Below, piece after piece: positions 11,891 through 24,249 of a stretch of DNA of 64,000 nt. The position numbers were made by a program, and so were the translations under genes. Source of the stretch: Moringa oleifera (Eukaryota; Streptophyta; Magnoliopsida; Brassicales; Moringaceae); assembly GCA_021397835.1 (NCBI GenBank), contig JAJFZO010000889.1, positions 5,146,001 through 5,210,000 on the forward strand, written 5' to 3'. Below the pieces are notes generated by a model that was given only the letters and a program-made list of their open reading frames with translations, searched no databases and was not told where the DNA came from. Every line of letters begins with the position of its first letter. The first letter of the stretch is position 1.

Positions 11891-12976
11891 ATGGAATTGA
11901 GAGGCCAAGACAAGGAAATAGGGCTGCCAGGTTCTCTGGGTTATAATCCTCTATATAGGGATTCTTCTTCTCCTGTCCCATCTGTACCTATAAATTCAGC
12001 TGCTGGAGAAAGAAGAAGAGATCAAAGTGATCATGGTGATCCACTCTTCCACGCAAGCCCACCTCAAACCCTAGATCACCATCCTCACCTCTTCCACCAT
12101 CACTTGAACCCAAATCAGAATGTACAAAACAAACCCAGAAGAGATCCAGAACCAGACCCAGATCCACTTTCAGCTTCAGTTCCTGCCATTACTGCAACAC
12201 GTCCTCCTACAATCAATCGATCAAACCAGAAGTCACCGCCAGAAGCACCTTCGCAGCAACAGCCACTGCAAGCATCACCTCCAACAATCGTCAGCACTGA
12301 ACCTGTGGTTAGATATAGAGAATGTCTGAAGAACCACGCCGCGAGTATGGGCGGGCATGTTGTCGATGGCTGTGGAGAGTTCATGCCTGTCGGCCAGGAG
12401 GGCACACAAGAAGCTCTGAGATGTGCAGCCTGTGAATGCCACAGGAACTTCCACAGGAAAGAGATTGACGGGGAGTCTCAATACGCAGCCAATTGTCACT
12501 CTCTATTCAACAATCCCAACAGAAATAACTCACAGAGAATCATGGTACCTCCTCCCCATCTCTCCTCACCACATCAACAACCTTCCCTTCATCATCACCA
12601 GCCCCATAGATTCTCTCATGGGTTGCCAAATAGTCCAATTGCTCCAATGATGGTGACCTTTTGTGGTGGTGGTGGTGGTGGCAGTGGCGGAGGACCTGCC
12701 GAGTCTTCCAGTGAAGATCTCAACATGTTTGACTCCAATAATAAAATAGGGCAGACCTCGGGGCAGCCAACGATGTCAAAGAAGAGGTTTAGGACGAAGT
12801 TCAGTCAAGAGCAGAAGGAGAAGATGTTAGAATTTGCAGAGAAATTAGGGTGGAAGATACAGAAGCAAAATGAGCAAGAGGTGCAGCAGTTTTGTTCACA
12901 AGTGAATGTAAAGAGGCAGGTATTCAAGGTATGGATGCACAACAATAAACAAGCAATGAAGAAGAAGCAAATGTAA
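11891..12976 (+). CDS. ZHD6: Zinc-finger homeodomain transcription factor (ZHD6-like)
   Basis: Single-exon, 361-residue plant ZF-HD protein, expected in the nucleus as a DNA-binding dimer. Residues 141-192 form the ZF-HD dimerisation domain (RYRECLKNHAASMGGHVVDG, then CGEFM, CAACECHRNFHRKE) with its Cys/His ligands present. Residues 297-361 form the atypical homeodomain, with KKRFRTKF in the arm and VKRQVFKVWMHNNKQ in the recognition helix. The N-terminal 140 residues are Pro/Gln/His-rich with a DPDPD segment, and a Gly run (about 258-267, encoded by GGT repeats) precedes the homeodomain. The DPDPD tract, GGHVVDGCGEFM and the HNNKQA-KKK end point to ZHD6 (AtHB24) and not ZHD1-5. The C terminus stops right after the homeodomain, as in that protein. 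No intron, as usual for this family. Confidence 0.93.
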   Translation: MELRGQDKEIGLPGSLGYNPLYRDSSSPVPSVPINSAAGERRRDQSDHGDPLFHASPPQTLDHHPHLFHHHLNPNQNVQNKPRRDPEPDPDPLSASVPAITATRPPTINRSNQKSPPEAPSQQQPLQASPPTIVSTEPVVRYRECLKNHAASMGGHVVDGCGEFMPVGQEGTQEALRCAACECHRNFHRKEIDGESQYAANCHSLFNNPNRNNSQRIMVPPPHLSSPHQQPSLHHHQPHRFSHGLPNSPIAPMMVTFCGGGGGGSGGGPAESSSEDLNMFDSNNKIGQTSGQPTMSKKRFRTKFSQEQKEKMLEFAEKLGWKIQKQNEQEVQQFCSQVNVKRQVFKVWMHNNKQAMKKKQM

Positions 12977-15873
12977 GTTCAAATTTGTTCAAATGCTTCT
13001 GAGACCAAATGGGTACATTAGTGGTTAATTAGATTAGATGTGCATAACCAAATAAAGACGAGGAGAGATTGGAGTTCTCACTGCTTCTGATTTTTCTCTA
13101 TTTTCTCATAAGTAATGTTTGTCAAAACCCATATGTGATCTTCTTCTGATAATTGATATAAATTCTGAACAAAAAGATGTTGTAATTAACATAATCTTTT
13201 TCAACAAAATTGGCAGCTGAATCACAGGTAATCTTGGTATGTTACTGTTTCTTCTTCCTGATCACTAGGTCAAGATCTTTCACTAAGGAAAACTATTAAG
13301 AAAAATAAAGGGAAAAGAAGAAAGATGCAGTGGAAAACAGCTTTGTGCTGGCCTATCGGATGAACAAGGCAGTTGTGTTGCATGTGCACCTATCAGTCTT
13401 CACTTGTTTCTTTCTGTTTCTCTGACTATGTTTTAGCATGAACAAGTCTTTGTCACCTGCCCCATTTGGCCCCATAAACATAGAGGCTTTGGTTCCTTCA
13501 AACCCTACCATAGTCCTACTGTTCTCGCAAGAATTAAATTACATAATTAACATGTTTAAGAGAAGCGCTTGTTCTTGGTTGATATGGAGTCTAGCAATAA
13601 ACACTTCTGACTAAATTTTTTCAAGTAATAAGCAATACTAAACCTGATGGGTAATTAAATTCTTATGGATGCTATAGTACTCCCACGTGAAAATATAAGG
13701 GGAGAAGAACATGCCATGGTCTAGTATAGTATATCATATCAAACATCACATTCACATGGCAGACCATTTTGGGTGAATTTTGTGGATGATTGTTGACTTT
13801 AACAGTTTAACTTGTGCTGCCTGGCCCAGCATAAATATGGATTGAAGGAGATGCCCTGGAGTAAGAGATTCTTAACAATGACTAAAATGGAAACATTGAA
13901 AGGTTAACTAGAGTTATGGCCTTGGGGGGTGATTCTTTGCTTGCAACTTTGTGTGGTAATGCAGGCCAGTCGCATATAAAGGGGAACAAATTTCATATAT
14001 TCTTAGAAGAAACAGTGCCTGCAACTAATGAATACATAAAATGACCTACGAAGAAATGAAAGTTCAAAATCTATGTTATACGTTAATTAATCTCTCTTGT
14101 GATGCAAACAACTAACAGCATTTACATGCTGAAAGTAGGCTGATCTATGATGTAATTAATGCTTATGCAGTAAAAAGTTGAAGCTCCTGAGGGTCTAAGC
14201 AAGCATTTAGTATGATCATCAAGAATTAGTACACAGCCAAAGATCCATGAGTGGTAAAATATAAGAGTTCAGTGGTTGATCTTATATGAAAGACTAGCAG
14301 GAATTTAGGCTAATAATAGGGTGACTCCTGAAGAATGGCAGATGAAGATGACAGTCTTAAAAAGGCACAAAATATGAGAACTAGAAGAAATATTGGTGAA
14401 GGAATTGATATTTATAAGCACAGATAGAAAAGAGGGAAAATGGGAAAGGCAGCACATGAAACCAGATTCAGCTTGCCATTTGCCATGTTCTATAAGAATC
14501 ATAAGGAGAAATTATACTAAACTAGATGATTAAGAGAGAAGAAATGTTATACATAACGAAAGAGAACTCAAATGACAGCAGGTACCCTTCAAAAGGCAAG
14601 GTAGCTAAGAGACCCAGGACCCAGTTCAAAAGGCAAGGCAGCTAAGAGACCAAGAGCAATAGAACACGTGAAATTTGGTTGGGAAGAATAAATGAGATGT
14701 TCAATGATTTTCCCAACTCAACATTGAGGGGACCTGCAGGTCTATGAGACAGAAAATATATGATAACTAAAGAGGTGTAAAAGGCTCAACAAGGGCATTT
14801 GGAAAAGGAGGAACATGATAAGGAAACAAGTTCGGTGTCTTGTAAGGGGATATCAACAAGAGGCACCATAGAGAATCAATGAGATGTGACTTAATTTAGA
14901 AATTTTGGCTTGAACTTTAATCGACCTGGGAAAGAGGCTTGATAAGGGAAATGGCACATGAAATGAAAAGGATCCCAATATTGATATGCTAATAACATTT
15001 TATGTCAGCTAAATATGACAACAATTGTCTTTCCAGTTCCTTTCTCTTTTACAAAATCAACTTCCCAGAGTGAACAGATAAGTTGCGTATCTTAAGTACT
15101 TTCCTACAGAAGTTGGTACTATATGTAACATGCCATATCATTTTACTCCTAAGTTTCCACCAATTTTTACTGATGTTGAAGTGATTCCGGAAGAAGATCA
15201 ACCACTTATCATCGGCAGGATGTTGCTGTTCTTCAACACGCAAAACTTCTATCCAGTCAATGTCATTTCCAGAATTCAAATTAAAACAAATCTTGCCAAT
15301 TAAATATGTCAAATATATAATCTAAACAAAGTTTCTTTGTAAAAATATTTCAACAATATGATTCCTATTCTGCTTCTATGACATTCATATATAGAACCTC
15401 ATAAAATCTTTATCATCAAAAAGATCCATACATATAGAAAGATACTAAATTTCTGCAGTGTCTATAGCAGAGAAAAGAAAAGGCATATACAAAGCAGTAA
15501 CATATTTCACAGATAACAAAAAGGAACGTATTTCAACAATTCCATGAGCAAATACTACATTACCAGAATGGGCGTCAAAGCCCAGAGAGTATAGGATCTG
15601 AGGCATATATACAGCCCACACCCATTTGGCACCCTACTCAGCTTAGATGCTTCTAAGCTACAAGTCAATTTACCCTATGATGATAAGATAAATTTCTTAT
15701 TGTAATCCTATAAAAAGAAAGAAGACACCAGTGTCTCACAATACCCTACTTTGACATCCTAAATTTGTTTCAGAGAACGTACTATATGAGAACAGAAGAA
15801 CTATAGTGATAACAGTGACTCACATATATATAGCTTCATGAAGACATGCAGCAGCCAGAAATGGAAATTGTGC
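12977..15873. other. Intergenic region between ZHD6 and the LEA gene
   Basis: About 2.9 kb. Both neighbours point into it, so it holds their 3' UTRs at the edges. A short imperfect duplication lies at 14588-14651. No open frame with family features on either strand; short frames at 14305-14502 and 15049-15312 look like chance. Confidence 0.5.
14588..14651 (+). repeat. Imperfect direct repeat, 27 bases, period 37
   Basis: A 27-base unit starting TTCAAAAGGCAAGG recurs at 14625 with one mismatch, separated by 10 bases. Confidence 0.9.
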
Positions 15874-17629
15874 TCAAAGCTCTTCACCATCCTTTCTCAT
15901 CTTGGCTCCAAGATCTGCTGTAGCCTGTGATGCCTTCTCCTTTGCACTCTCATAGTTAGACCTTGCCTGCTCACTCATGGTTTCCTTAGCTGTCATGTAT
16001 GTCTCCCCAACCTTGCTCTTGGCATCCTTGAAGGCATGGGCTGCTCTCCCTTTCCCACTCCCCATGGTTCCTGCCATTCTCTCCTCGACATCATGAGCCT
16101 TATCAGAACCCATCTTATAGGCTGCCCCCATTTTCTGCTTAGCTCCATCATAGGCATTAGCTGCCCTACCCCTTCCATAGTCCATTGCTCCTGTTATTGT
16201 CTCTTTGGCATCAGAAGCCTTATCTGAAGCCATTTTTGACATTATATTCCATTTGTCTCCAGCTTCGTCATATACATTGGCTGCTTTATCATGGACCTGT
16301 TTCATTCCTTCTGCCATGCCCTCTTGAGCATCAGTAGCTTTATCTGAAGCCATATCCACAGCACTGTACATCTTTTGTTTAGTTTCACCATAGGCCTCAT
16401 TTGCTCTGCCTTTTCCACACTCCATTGCCCCGGCTGCTTGCTCTTTAGCATCGTTGCTCCTATCTGAAGCCAGTCTTATGACTTGATCTACCTTTTGAGA
16501 AGCAAAATTTTTTCCATCGCCTGCCTTTCCATAAGCCACGTTCATAGCATTTCCAGCTTGATGAGAAGCATATTTTGATGCTTCTGAAAGAACATAAGCA
16601 AAACAAATTAAAATTTTACATTACTAAAACAGGAAACATAAACAATTAATTGCAGATGCCCAGAGTTCAGTGTACCTGTGGCCCTTGAAGTAGCATCCCC
16701 AGCTTTGTCCATCATTCCATGAGCGGCCTGATTTACATCCTCTTGTTTAATCCCAAGTCCCCTGATAGTTCCAATGTTGCAACATGAGTAATCAACAACA
16801 TAGTAAGGATATTGGGCAAATTATGATCCTTCATTACACTTGATTATGTAGAGGAATCAACAAAACATCCCGCTAAGTACTAAAGGTGATTGGTCAGGGC
16901 CTGAGGGATGGGAATTGGTCGGCTCAAGCACACCAGCTGACAATACAACACTTGAAAAATCTATTCCTCTGAGGTATTATGATAGTTAGTACAGTGGGAT
17001 CCGCGTTGGTTCTCTTGTATTCCTCTGGTTAGCCTTAAATTTTATGTATTGAAGCTATCATACTCGTCGCAAAAGAAAATAATCTTTTCCACAGATAAGG
17101 AAGATTTGAACTATAAAGCCGTAAGTCCCAATATCCTTGAGAAGATCACAAACAACAGTAATGTACTTGCGTCACAAGATGAATTTTACAAACTTACTTT
17201 GAAAGGGAATATAAGAGAATAATCAACATGCAGTTCAGAGAATGAAATCCGATCTAATGAACATAATTTTTTAATCAGTTACTTCTAAAAAGCATTTAAA
17301 TTCACATAAACAAATGTTTGTGCAGTAATAATTCGGTTACTCCTAAGAAGATGTAAGAAATATATACGCGAGTAAACAGAGAGATAAATGGATAGTTACT
17401 CGGAGAACTTGTCGTAAGCCCAATTAGTCCAAGAGTCGGCCTTCTCCTTAGCATCTTGCATGGATTCTGACGCGCCTTGCTTGGCCTCATCGGCTTTGCC
17501 TAAGATATTCCCTGCCGCCAGCTTCACGCTCTCTTTTGCATTCTCTCCCCATCCCCAACAGATCTCTACCTGTACCGATACCGTAACCACCACCGCCACC
17601 ATCATCATCGCCACCACTCTCTTACCCAT
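15874..17629 (-). CDS. LEA_4-like protein with signal peptide
   Basis: Three exons, 17629-17400, 16761-16676 and 16583-15874, join in frame to 341 residues. The protein is highly hydrophilic and rich in Ala, Lys, Glu/Asp, Gly and Met, with repeated segments such as SDKA-DAKE, GRGRAANAYD-AKQKM and GKGRAAHAFKDAKSK. This is the pattern of group 3/LEA_4 late-embryogenesis-abundant proteins, which are disordered in water and fold into amphipathic helices on drying. Residues 1-26 (MGKRVVAMMMVAVVVTVSVQ...) form a hydrophobic signal peptide, so the product should enter the secretory pathway instead of staying in the cytosol. The upstream DNA has four ACGT-core elements including a perfect ABRE, which fits ABA and seed/desiccation control. 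It likely corresponds to At2g18340/At4g36600, placed next to ZHD6 and ATAD3 as in Arabidopsis. Confidence 0.88.
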
Positions 17630-17736
17630 TTCTTATCTTTCTGTCTCAAAAGCAAGTGGGTTGTGTCCTGCAAACTAACAACTCAAATTCAAGCACTGCG
17701 AAAACAAATAGTTCTGGAGATCCTCTTGCCTTTTGT

Positions 17737-17901
17737 ACGTGCGGTTCCCTGCCCGTGTGGCAGTTTAAGAGGGTGACCGAGTAGGAAGGAGATAACGGAG
17801 AAACGGTTGGTGGTGCAACGTGGCGGACCAGGAGGGTACGTGGAGGTGCAGCAGGGCTTCCTGGGGTCTTGTAAAGGTGTGATGCTGGCTTTGCACACGT
17901 G
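17737..17901 (-). promoter_or_regulatory. ABRE/G-box cluster upstream of LEA gene
   Basis: Four ACGT cores lie 108-272 bases before the LEA start codon: ACGTG at 17737, ACGTGGC (full ABRE) at 17818-17824, ACGTGG at 17838-17843 and CACGTG at 17896-17901. Multiple ABREs are the usual signature of bZIP (ABI5/AREB) control by abscisic acid. The match is direct; regulation is inferred. Confidence 0.65.
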
Positions 17902-18768
17902 TTGAGGCGGCAATGACAAACTTGGTTGGCCGTTTCTTGCGAGTCCTTGGACCGCTTGTATGGGCGCACTATTTCTCCTGAGTTTCCCCCTCAAAAGTAG
18001 TAGGTCAAAATTAATAATGTTGACGGACCAATCCTGTTCTGCCATGTCATTCATCTTCCCAATGAAGAATGTTGATGATGCCTACTTGTAGCTCCTACCC
18101 GATCAACACCTTTGGAGCGAAAAGGTTGAATTCCATTGACCTTTTTTATTTCACTTATTCTTTTTTCGCATTTAATCACCGAGTCTTCTACCCAGCTGCA
18201 ATTACGATTAGTAACGGCAAATTAAAGAGGTCATATGCATTGTATGTAAATACATGTCAAGAAACAATACCATCCAGCAGCAAATCTACAAAGATACTGT
18301 CCAAATGGACTGCTCTTCTTTAGATAACAATGCCATTTTAACCAACCGTTTCCCTGCCAAGGACGCTATGCACAGTTACCACGGAAGAAAGATAATGGCC
18401 AGATTATTTACCAGATTCTTCCTATCAATCAATAATCTTCAGAACTCAAGTTGCTTACTATATAAGCCTTGGACCGCCAGGTTAGGGCATCGGCTTTTCC
18501 ACACCTTGGGAAGAGAATCAGACAACCATCATGCTTGAATGGCAACGCCAAGAGTGCCTTCCCATAGGCAGATCACTAAATCCATGTACTAGGGATTTAA
18601 ATCCATTTTATTCAGAGAATATTCTTTTTATCAACCAAAATTACAATATGTTGACTCAGAATAATGGTCCAGAGGAGAAGTGAATAATTATGTAAAAACA
18701 AAATTTCAGCCACATCAGGAAGCAGCCTGGTATTTTACAAGCAAAAGCTCAAGAGTAAAATACCCTGA
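17902..18768. other. Distal LEA promoter and ATAD3 3' UTR
   Basis: Non-coding DNA between two genes transcribed in the same (minus) direction. The right part is the expected 3' UTR of ATAD3. Nothing else is recognised. Confidence 0.45.
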
Positions 18769-21700
18769 CTAAATTGTCTGAGGCTGACCATCCTCAGCTG
18801 CTAGTTTTACCCTCTGGTGATGTTCTACAACCTTGTAATTTACTGTCTCCTGAAATAGGAGAGAGTCTAATACACAGTCTGGACGCCCATATACAGCAGC
18901 TTGGACACTCGCCACCAGTTTAGCAATCTCTCGGCCAGAGAATCCTTCAGTCTTCTTGGCAGCCTCTCGAATCACATCGTCAGAAATATCTTTTACAGTT
19001 ATCTTTCGTGGCTTCTTATTGAATAAGTAATTCCACTTAGATGTACTGTCAGCTTCACCAGAAAGGTACTTATTTAAATAAAGCTTCAGCAGTTTGAATC
19101 GTTCCTCCTCCCCAGGAAGTGGAAACTCAATCACTTCATCAATGCGGTCAGTTACAGCACTGTCAAGATCCCCTGGCCTGTTGGTGGCAAGGACAAGAAC
19201 TATATCTCTCGACTGATCCCCTGTTCGAAAGAGCAATGCATTTAAAGCACTCCGTTGAGCTTCACTCATATGTACACTGTTACGCCTGCATCAGATCAAC
19301 AATATAATTCATAAGCACAAATTGGTATCCTGCAGCCAGTAATCTGCTGAAGCAATTCAACCTGCTGGTGATCTTATGTTACATCTACTATCTCAGATTG
19401 CCGGCTTAAAAGGTAATGATCATACTTTTATCCAATCCTTATAGTCCGAAAGATTGATGACTGAGATCATAATTACCAAATAACAAATACCGTTGCAGAC
19501 ATTTACTGAAATATGCTGTGTTTAACATTTTGACATCAATCACACATCATAAAAACATTCTGAAAAAGCACGTGCTTGTAAGATCGTTGCCTACCTACCT
19601 CTCCCTTACCTATGTTGGCTTAGATAACTGTGTGAGTAATATAAATGTTCTGCTTATCATTCTCACCCATTAATACCATGTTAAGATGACAGGATATTAT
19701 GACATTAGAACTTTAGGTTGCCTTTGTATGCAATATAACCAATGCAACTTTCATGATATATAAATTATCCCTTGAGCCATATTGACCATTCATTTTGAAC
19801 AGTTTTTTTTTTAAAAAAAAAAAAACAGGGGCCACGTTGACCAATCATAAATACTTGAAAAGAATAAAATCTCTATGATCTACCCATGAATTATGCAATG
19901 CAGTTTTACTATGTATGAACTTGAGATATATAAAGGTCAAAGTAACTTACTCGCATAGGAACGCATCAGCCTCATCAATAAAAAGCAGTAGACCTTTATT
20001 TGACTTCTTAGCCCAATCAAATATCTCATGGATTTTGGTAACAGCCTGTGCACCCAGGGGTGCAACATCTCCTCCTGTCATCATGGCATAATCCAACCCC
20101 TGAAGCAGAAGGTAGCAACAAGAAATTAATGTACTTCATTCCTACCTATGAACAAGCAAAGGGAGGTCAGAAATACCGTAGAGAAAATGGAACCACTGTT
20201 TTCATTAGCAATAAGTAGCCTTAAATAATTCCAATGATGCTGAACATAATTATATGTTTCCTTACCATACCAACTATGCAACACAATTCACATTGTTGGA
20301 TAATTTTTTAATACAACTTTTAAGTCTAATGAAACAAATCAAAGTTATTATTTTGACTATGATACTAAAGTTCAATGAATGTTAATTTAATCTCTTAGAT
20401 TGTGCATCTACCTCAAGAGGGCACATTCCTGATTGCCTATGTTGAAGTCAATAAGGCCCAAAAAGCTTAGTGATAGCTACAAAGAAAATATTGAAAGAGG
20501 CAATAAACCAAAACCATACCGATTTTCGAGCTATCTCCCTGGCAACCATAGTTTTACCAGTACCAGGAGGTCCATAAAACAACATGTTACGGAATGGTGC
20601 TTGATGAGTCTTGGTGTTTGCTGTAGCTCTAGCAAGATGCTCTATTCTCCTCTTCAATGAAGGATGAAGCACTACATTTTCAAGAGCCTTTTTACCTTCA
20701 GCAGGCCCCACAGATCCAGCAGATGTACTGTGATTCAAAACTTTGTTCCTCACTTGAGATGTTACCCCTGACCATGGAAATTTACCAATCGATGATTCTC
20801 GAATTAGTGATGGCTGGCCAAGTATCCGGTTAATGTAACCCCATGTAACCCTAGCACCTTCTCTGTAAACACAACAAGAAGTGTCAAGGAAATATTTCCT
20901 GGGGCACAAAGGCTTTAATGTCTATTGCAACATGCCAACTCCTGCAAATGAGGCAGAAGGGCCCTTATGAATTGAACCATCAGTCTTTTCAGAAATTAAA
21001 CGTAATATATAAATTCCTCGCCTTCTTTCTATTAAGGCAATGAACCAGGCACTTTCATTGCTCCTATACACAGTTAAACTATGCAGTTACTTTCACAGTG
21101 AGCTTCAATGCACATATGGCGGGTGTGGTATCATGGAGGCAAAGGATGTAGTGGTGGTGACATCTAGTAACAGCGCTAATGTCAATCCTAAATACTTTGT
21201 TAACAAGATAACACTTATGTAACCTGCATGCATCTTAGAATATCCAATTGTATCCATGTTCAACATTGTCACATCCCTTGATTGAACAATCCACGCCATA
21301 AATTATTGAGAGGAACTTCACAGGGATTTGTTGTCATTAGGTCTATCATGCATAAACTAGTTGCTCATCCTAGCAAGTCCCATTATCAATATCCTCTTTT
21401 GTAAGCAATGGATCATAAAATACAAACTAAAAAGCATGTCACTGAGACTTAAATGCCTGCTCTTTAAAATAAAATTGTCTTAATAACAAGAGTAGAAGAA
21501 TACATACCGAGTTGTATAAATTCCTGCAGCTAATGCAGTAGCTCCTCCAACAGTCATAAGCAACTTATTCCGATCAGTCAATAAGGTCCTGAAACCCCCT
21601 GCACATGGAAGGGAGAATAAAAATCATCATACTGATATCAATATTTGGACTGACAAGAATATGGAATTCATAAAGCATCCACAGCAAAGGCACAAATGGA

Positions 21701-24001
21701 ATGCAATCAGCTAGATACAATTCCTGCTATGAGTGCTTAAATACTACATACTGGGATCCCAAAGCCAAAAACTCAGCACCAATCAAATAACCTCACAACT
21801 AAGTATCACCAAGTATGTTATAACCAGGCCTTGACCAACTGAATCTACGTCACCCAGTAAACCAAGTCAACAAGGCAATAAGAATTTGACCAAGAAAAAG
21901 TATCAACATTAAATTGAATTTTTATATATTTGGAAGAAAAGCTTGTTAACTACTGTATACCTTCTATGTGACCAAAAGTTGTGTTGATTGCTGCAAGCCA
22001 TTTCTCTCTTTCACCATTCACCCGTTCTATAAGCATTCTCCTATTATGGTCCTCAGTCAGTTTAGCTTCATGAGCCCGGCCTTCAGCCTCAGCCATAGCC
22101 TTAACTCGGATTGTTTCTCGTTCGATTTCTGCTCTCTCTTTCTCAGTCTGACGCTGCTGGGCTTGGATCTGCTCCTCAGTAGCCCTTCTTGCTTGTTCTT
22201 TCCGTACAGAAGACTCCTCTTGCATCCTAACCAATTCAACATTATGTCGCCTCTGAGCTTCATGATCTGTCTGTAGAATTTCAAGGTAATAACTATCATC
22301 TGTTTCCATTTAACATTAATTTATTTCAAGGGCAAAGTGTCAATGAAATTGAAAGAGCTCACAAGGAGCCTACCAACTTAACTTTTGTTCTCAATGAATT
22401 TTTATTAAATAAAATAACACATCCATAAAGACAATCAGATTAAAGTCTGAATGCAGTAGGTATAACTTGGCTTGCTAATAATTGTTTGTGAACGATTACC
22501 ACCCAATGCTTGAGCTATGGCATTTTTCCTACCATAAGAATTTGCCCAATCAACTGATTAACATACTAGAAATTCACAAAGATCAGTACCTGCATCCTTT
22601 TTCTAGCCAACTCATCTTCATACCGTAGCATTTGCGCCTTCGCCTGTGCCTGTTGCTGCACCAGATTTCTCTGTTCTTCAGCCAACTTCCGCTGTCTGTC
22701 CTGCCAATGCAGAGTCAAGTTATAAAAATATTTATGTGCAATTAATAAGATAAATCATAAATGGTAAGATTATTTCTATTTGCCACTTTACATAGAAAAG
22801 TGAGCATTTGATGGACACCTAAAGTCAAAACCTCATGATTGCAAGTTCTGTAACATCTACACTAATAGGTTCATCAAAAATAATATGATCAGGAAAATTA
22901 GTGCAGAGTCTTGCATAATGAGACCACCAACAATTCTTAAGAGCACAAATCAGTAAACAGCACGTATTTAAAACCATCCATATATGGAGAAATGGAGTAG
23001 ACACTCAATAAAATATTGAATGTCAATAAGTATAAGTAATCAGATGTACCTAACAACATTAAAACCTTCACTTCATGATGATGATATGTTAAAAACATAG
23101 ACCGTTTTGCAAACGGCAATCACTTGCAAAAACAATCTAATTCAAGGTACATGTACAGGAAAATATGGATAAACACAACTATTTGGCCTAAAGCAACAGA
23201 TAGATGCTAGAATAACTTCATTGCTCTGCAAATAACCAGAAGACAACCATAAATGCAGAATGATAAAATCAGACACAAATCAAAGAATACAGCTAAGAAA
23301 TCATGCACACAAGTAACGTATTGCTCACAATATCAGCCTGAGCTTGGATTGCCTCATGATGAACTTTCTCCGCTGCCAACTCAGCCAACCGACATTGTTC
23401 CTGCTTTCTCATTACTTCAAAAACCTGATGAAAACAAACCGCACATATTCATGTCAGCCATTTGCATCTCACTCTCGAGAACTACAGAATAGAAACAAAC
23501 CACAATCTTTCTGCTATGAAAACCTAAGAAAATTTTTTACCTAAGCCAATCAACTCATTAAGCTGGTCAACTGCAGATATTTACCATATAGACTCATTTA
23601 AATGGAATATTCCAGGGCCACACAAAAAAATAATTGAAGTTTCCATTGTACAGCACTTTCACGAACTCAAAGAAACCTTTGAACACCAAGGAGACACAAA
23701 GAGAATCCAAAAGAATCATCACCTGTTTGGCATGCGGAGAGCTGTTAATTTCCCGCAGAGCCTTGGCGCCTCTCTCCAAGGCCTCCGGGTCGAAACCCCC
23801 TTTTGGCTCCTCGGCCTCGGGTTTATCCGATTTTGCATCTGATGATCCGTCCGCTTGCGGATTCGACAAAGAAGAAGAGGAAGAAGAATAGAAAGAAGGA
23901 AAGCGAAAAGGCGAGTCAGCGTACGCGCGGTTCTCGGGCGTGGTAAATGCGGCGACCGCGGCAGCTACCGCTGCACAGGATGAAAATCTGTAAGCAGCCA
24001 T
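18769..24001 (-). CDS. ATAD3: ATAD3-type AAA+ ATPase, mitochondrial
   Basis: Eight exons: 24001-23723, 23424-23329, 22700-22590, 22270-21961, 21598-21508, 20862-20520, 20099-19951 and 19285-18769. All junctions are GT-AG and in frame, giving 631 residues. The order is typical of ATAD3: an N-terminal low-complexity part, a long charged coiled coil (about 85-262, rich in E/Q/R/K), a membrane segment (about 277-294, [18 protein letters not shown]), then the AAA+ module. Walker A GPPGTGKT is at 393-400, Walker [10 protein letters not shown] at 447-455, followed by [10 protein letters not shown] and the FSGREIAKL sensor-2 region. ATAD3 spans the mitochondrial inner membrane and affects nucleoid organisation and cristae; plants have several copies. 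The ATG at 24001-23999 is the proper start; a longer reading frame would begin only at a TTG. It corresponds to At2g18330/At4g36580. Confidence 0.95.
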
Positions 24002-24137
24002 GGCCAAAACTCACAATGAAGTTAAAATTTCAGAATCGGAGACAGAAAATCGGAGCTTCCGGTCATTTGGAGATTTTATTGACTCGCGCAAATGTAAGGT
24101 TTAATGTGCTGGCCGCGCCACCATAAACCCTGGACAC

Positions 24138-24242
24138 TAGGGTTTAAACGGAACGACAGCAGCCAGGCCGGTTCGCCACCCGCAGACTTTGCTTGGAGGG
24201 CAATTAAATCCTAGAATGGCCCATCTTATGCTGTGTTGGGCT
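24138..24242 (-). promoter_or_regulatory. Site II and telo-box motifs upstream of ATAD3
   Basis: Upstream of the ATAD3 start are TAGGGTTT (telo-box on the minus strand, 24138-24145), GGCCCA (24218-24223) and TGGGCT (24237-24242). The last two match the site II consensus TGGGCY, bound by TCP factors and enriched in nuclear genes for mitochondrial and ribosomal proteins. Their position 140-240 bases before the ATG fits a promoter role. Confidence 0.5.
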
Positions 24243-24249
24243 TCTTAAT

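Noticed and set aside
12115..12650. Frames overlapping the ZHD6 coding region on both strands
   Set aside because: Shadows of the ZHD6 gene in other frames.
23999..24007. Longer ATAD3 N terminus beginning at 24007
   Set aside because: That extension begins at TTG; the first ATG is at 24001-23999.
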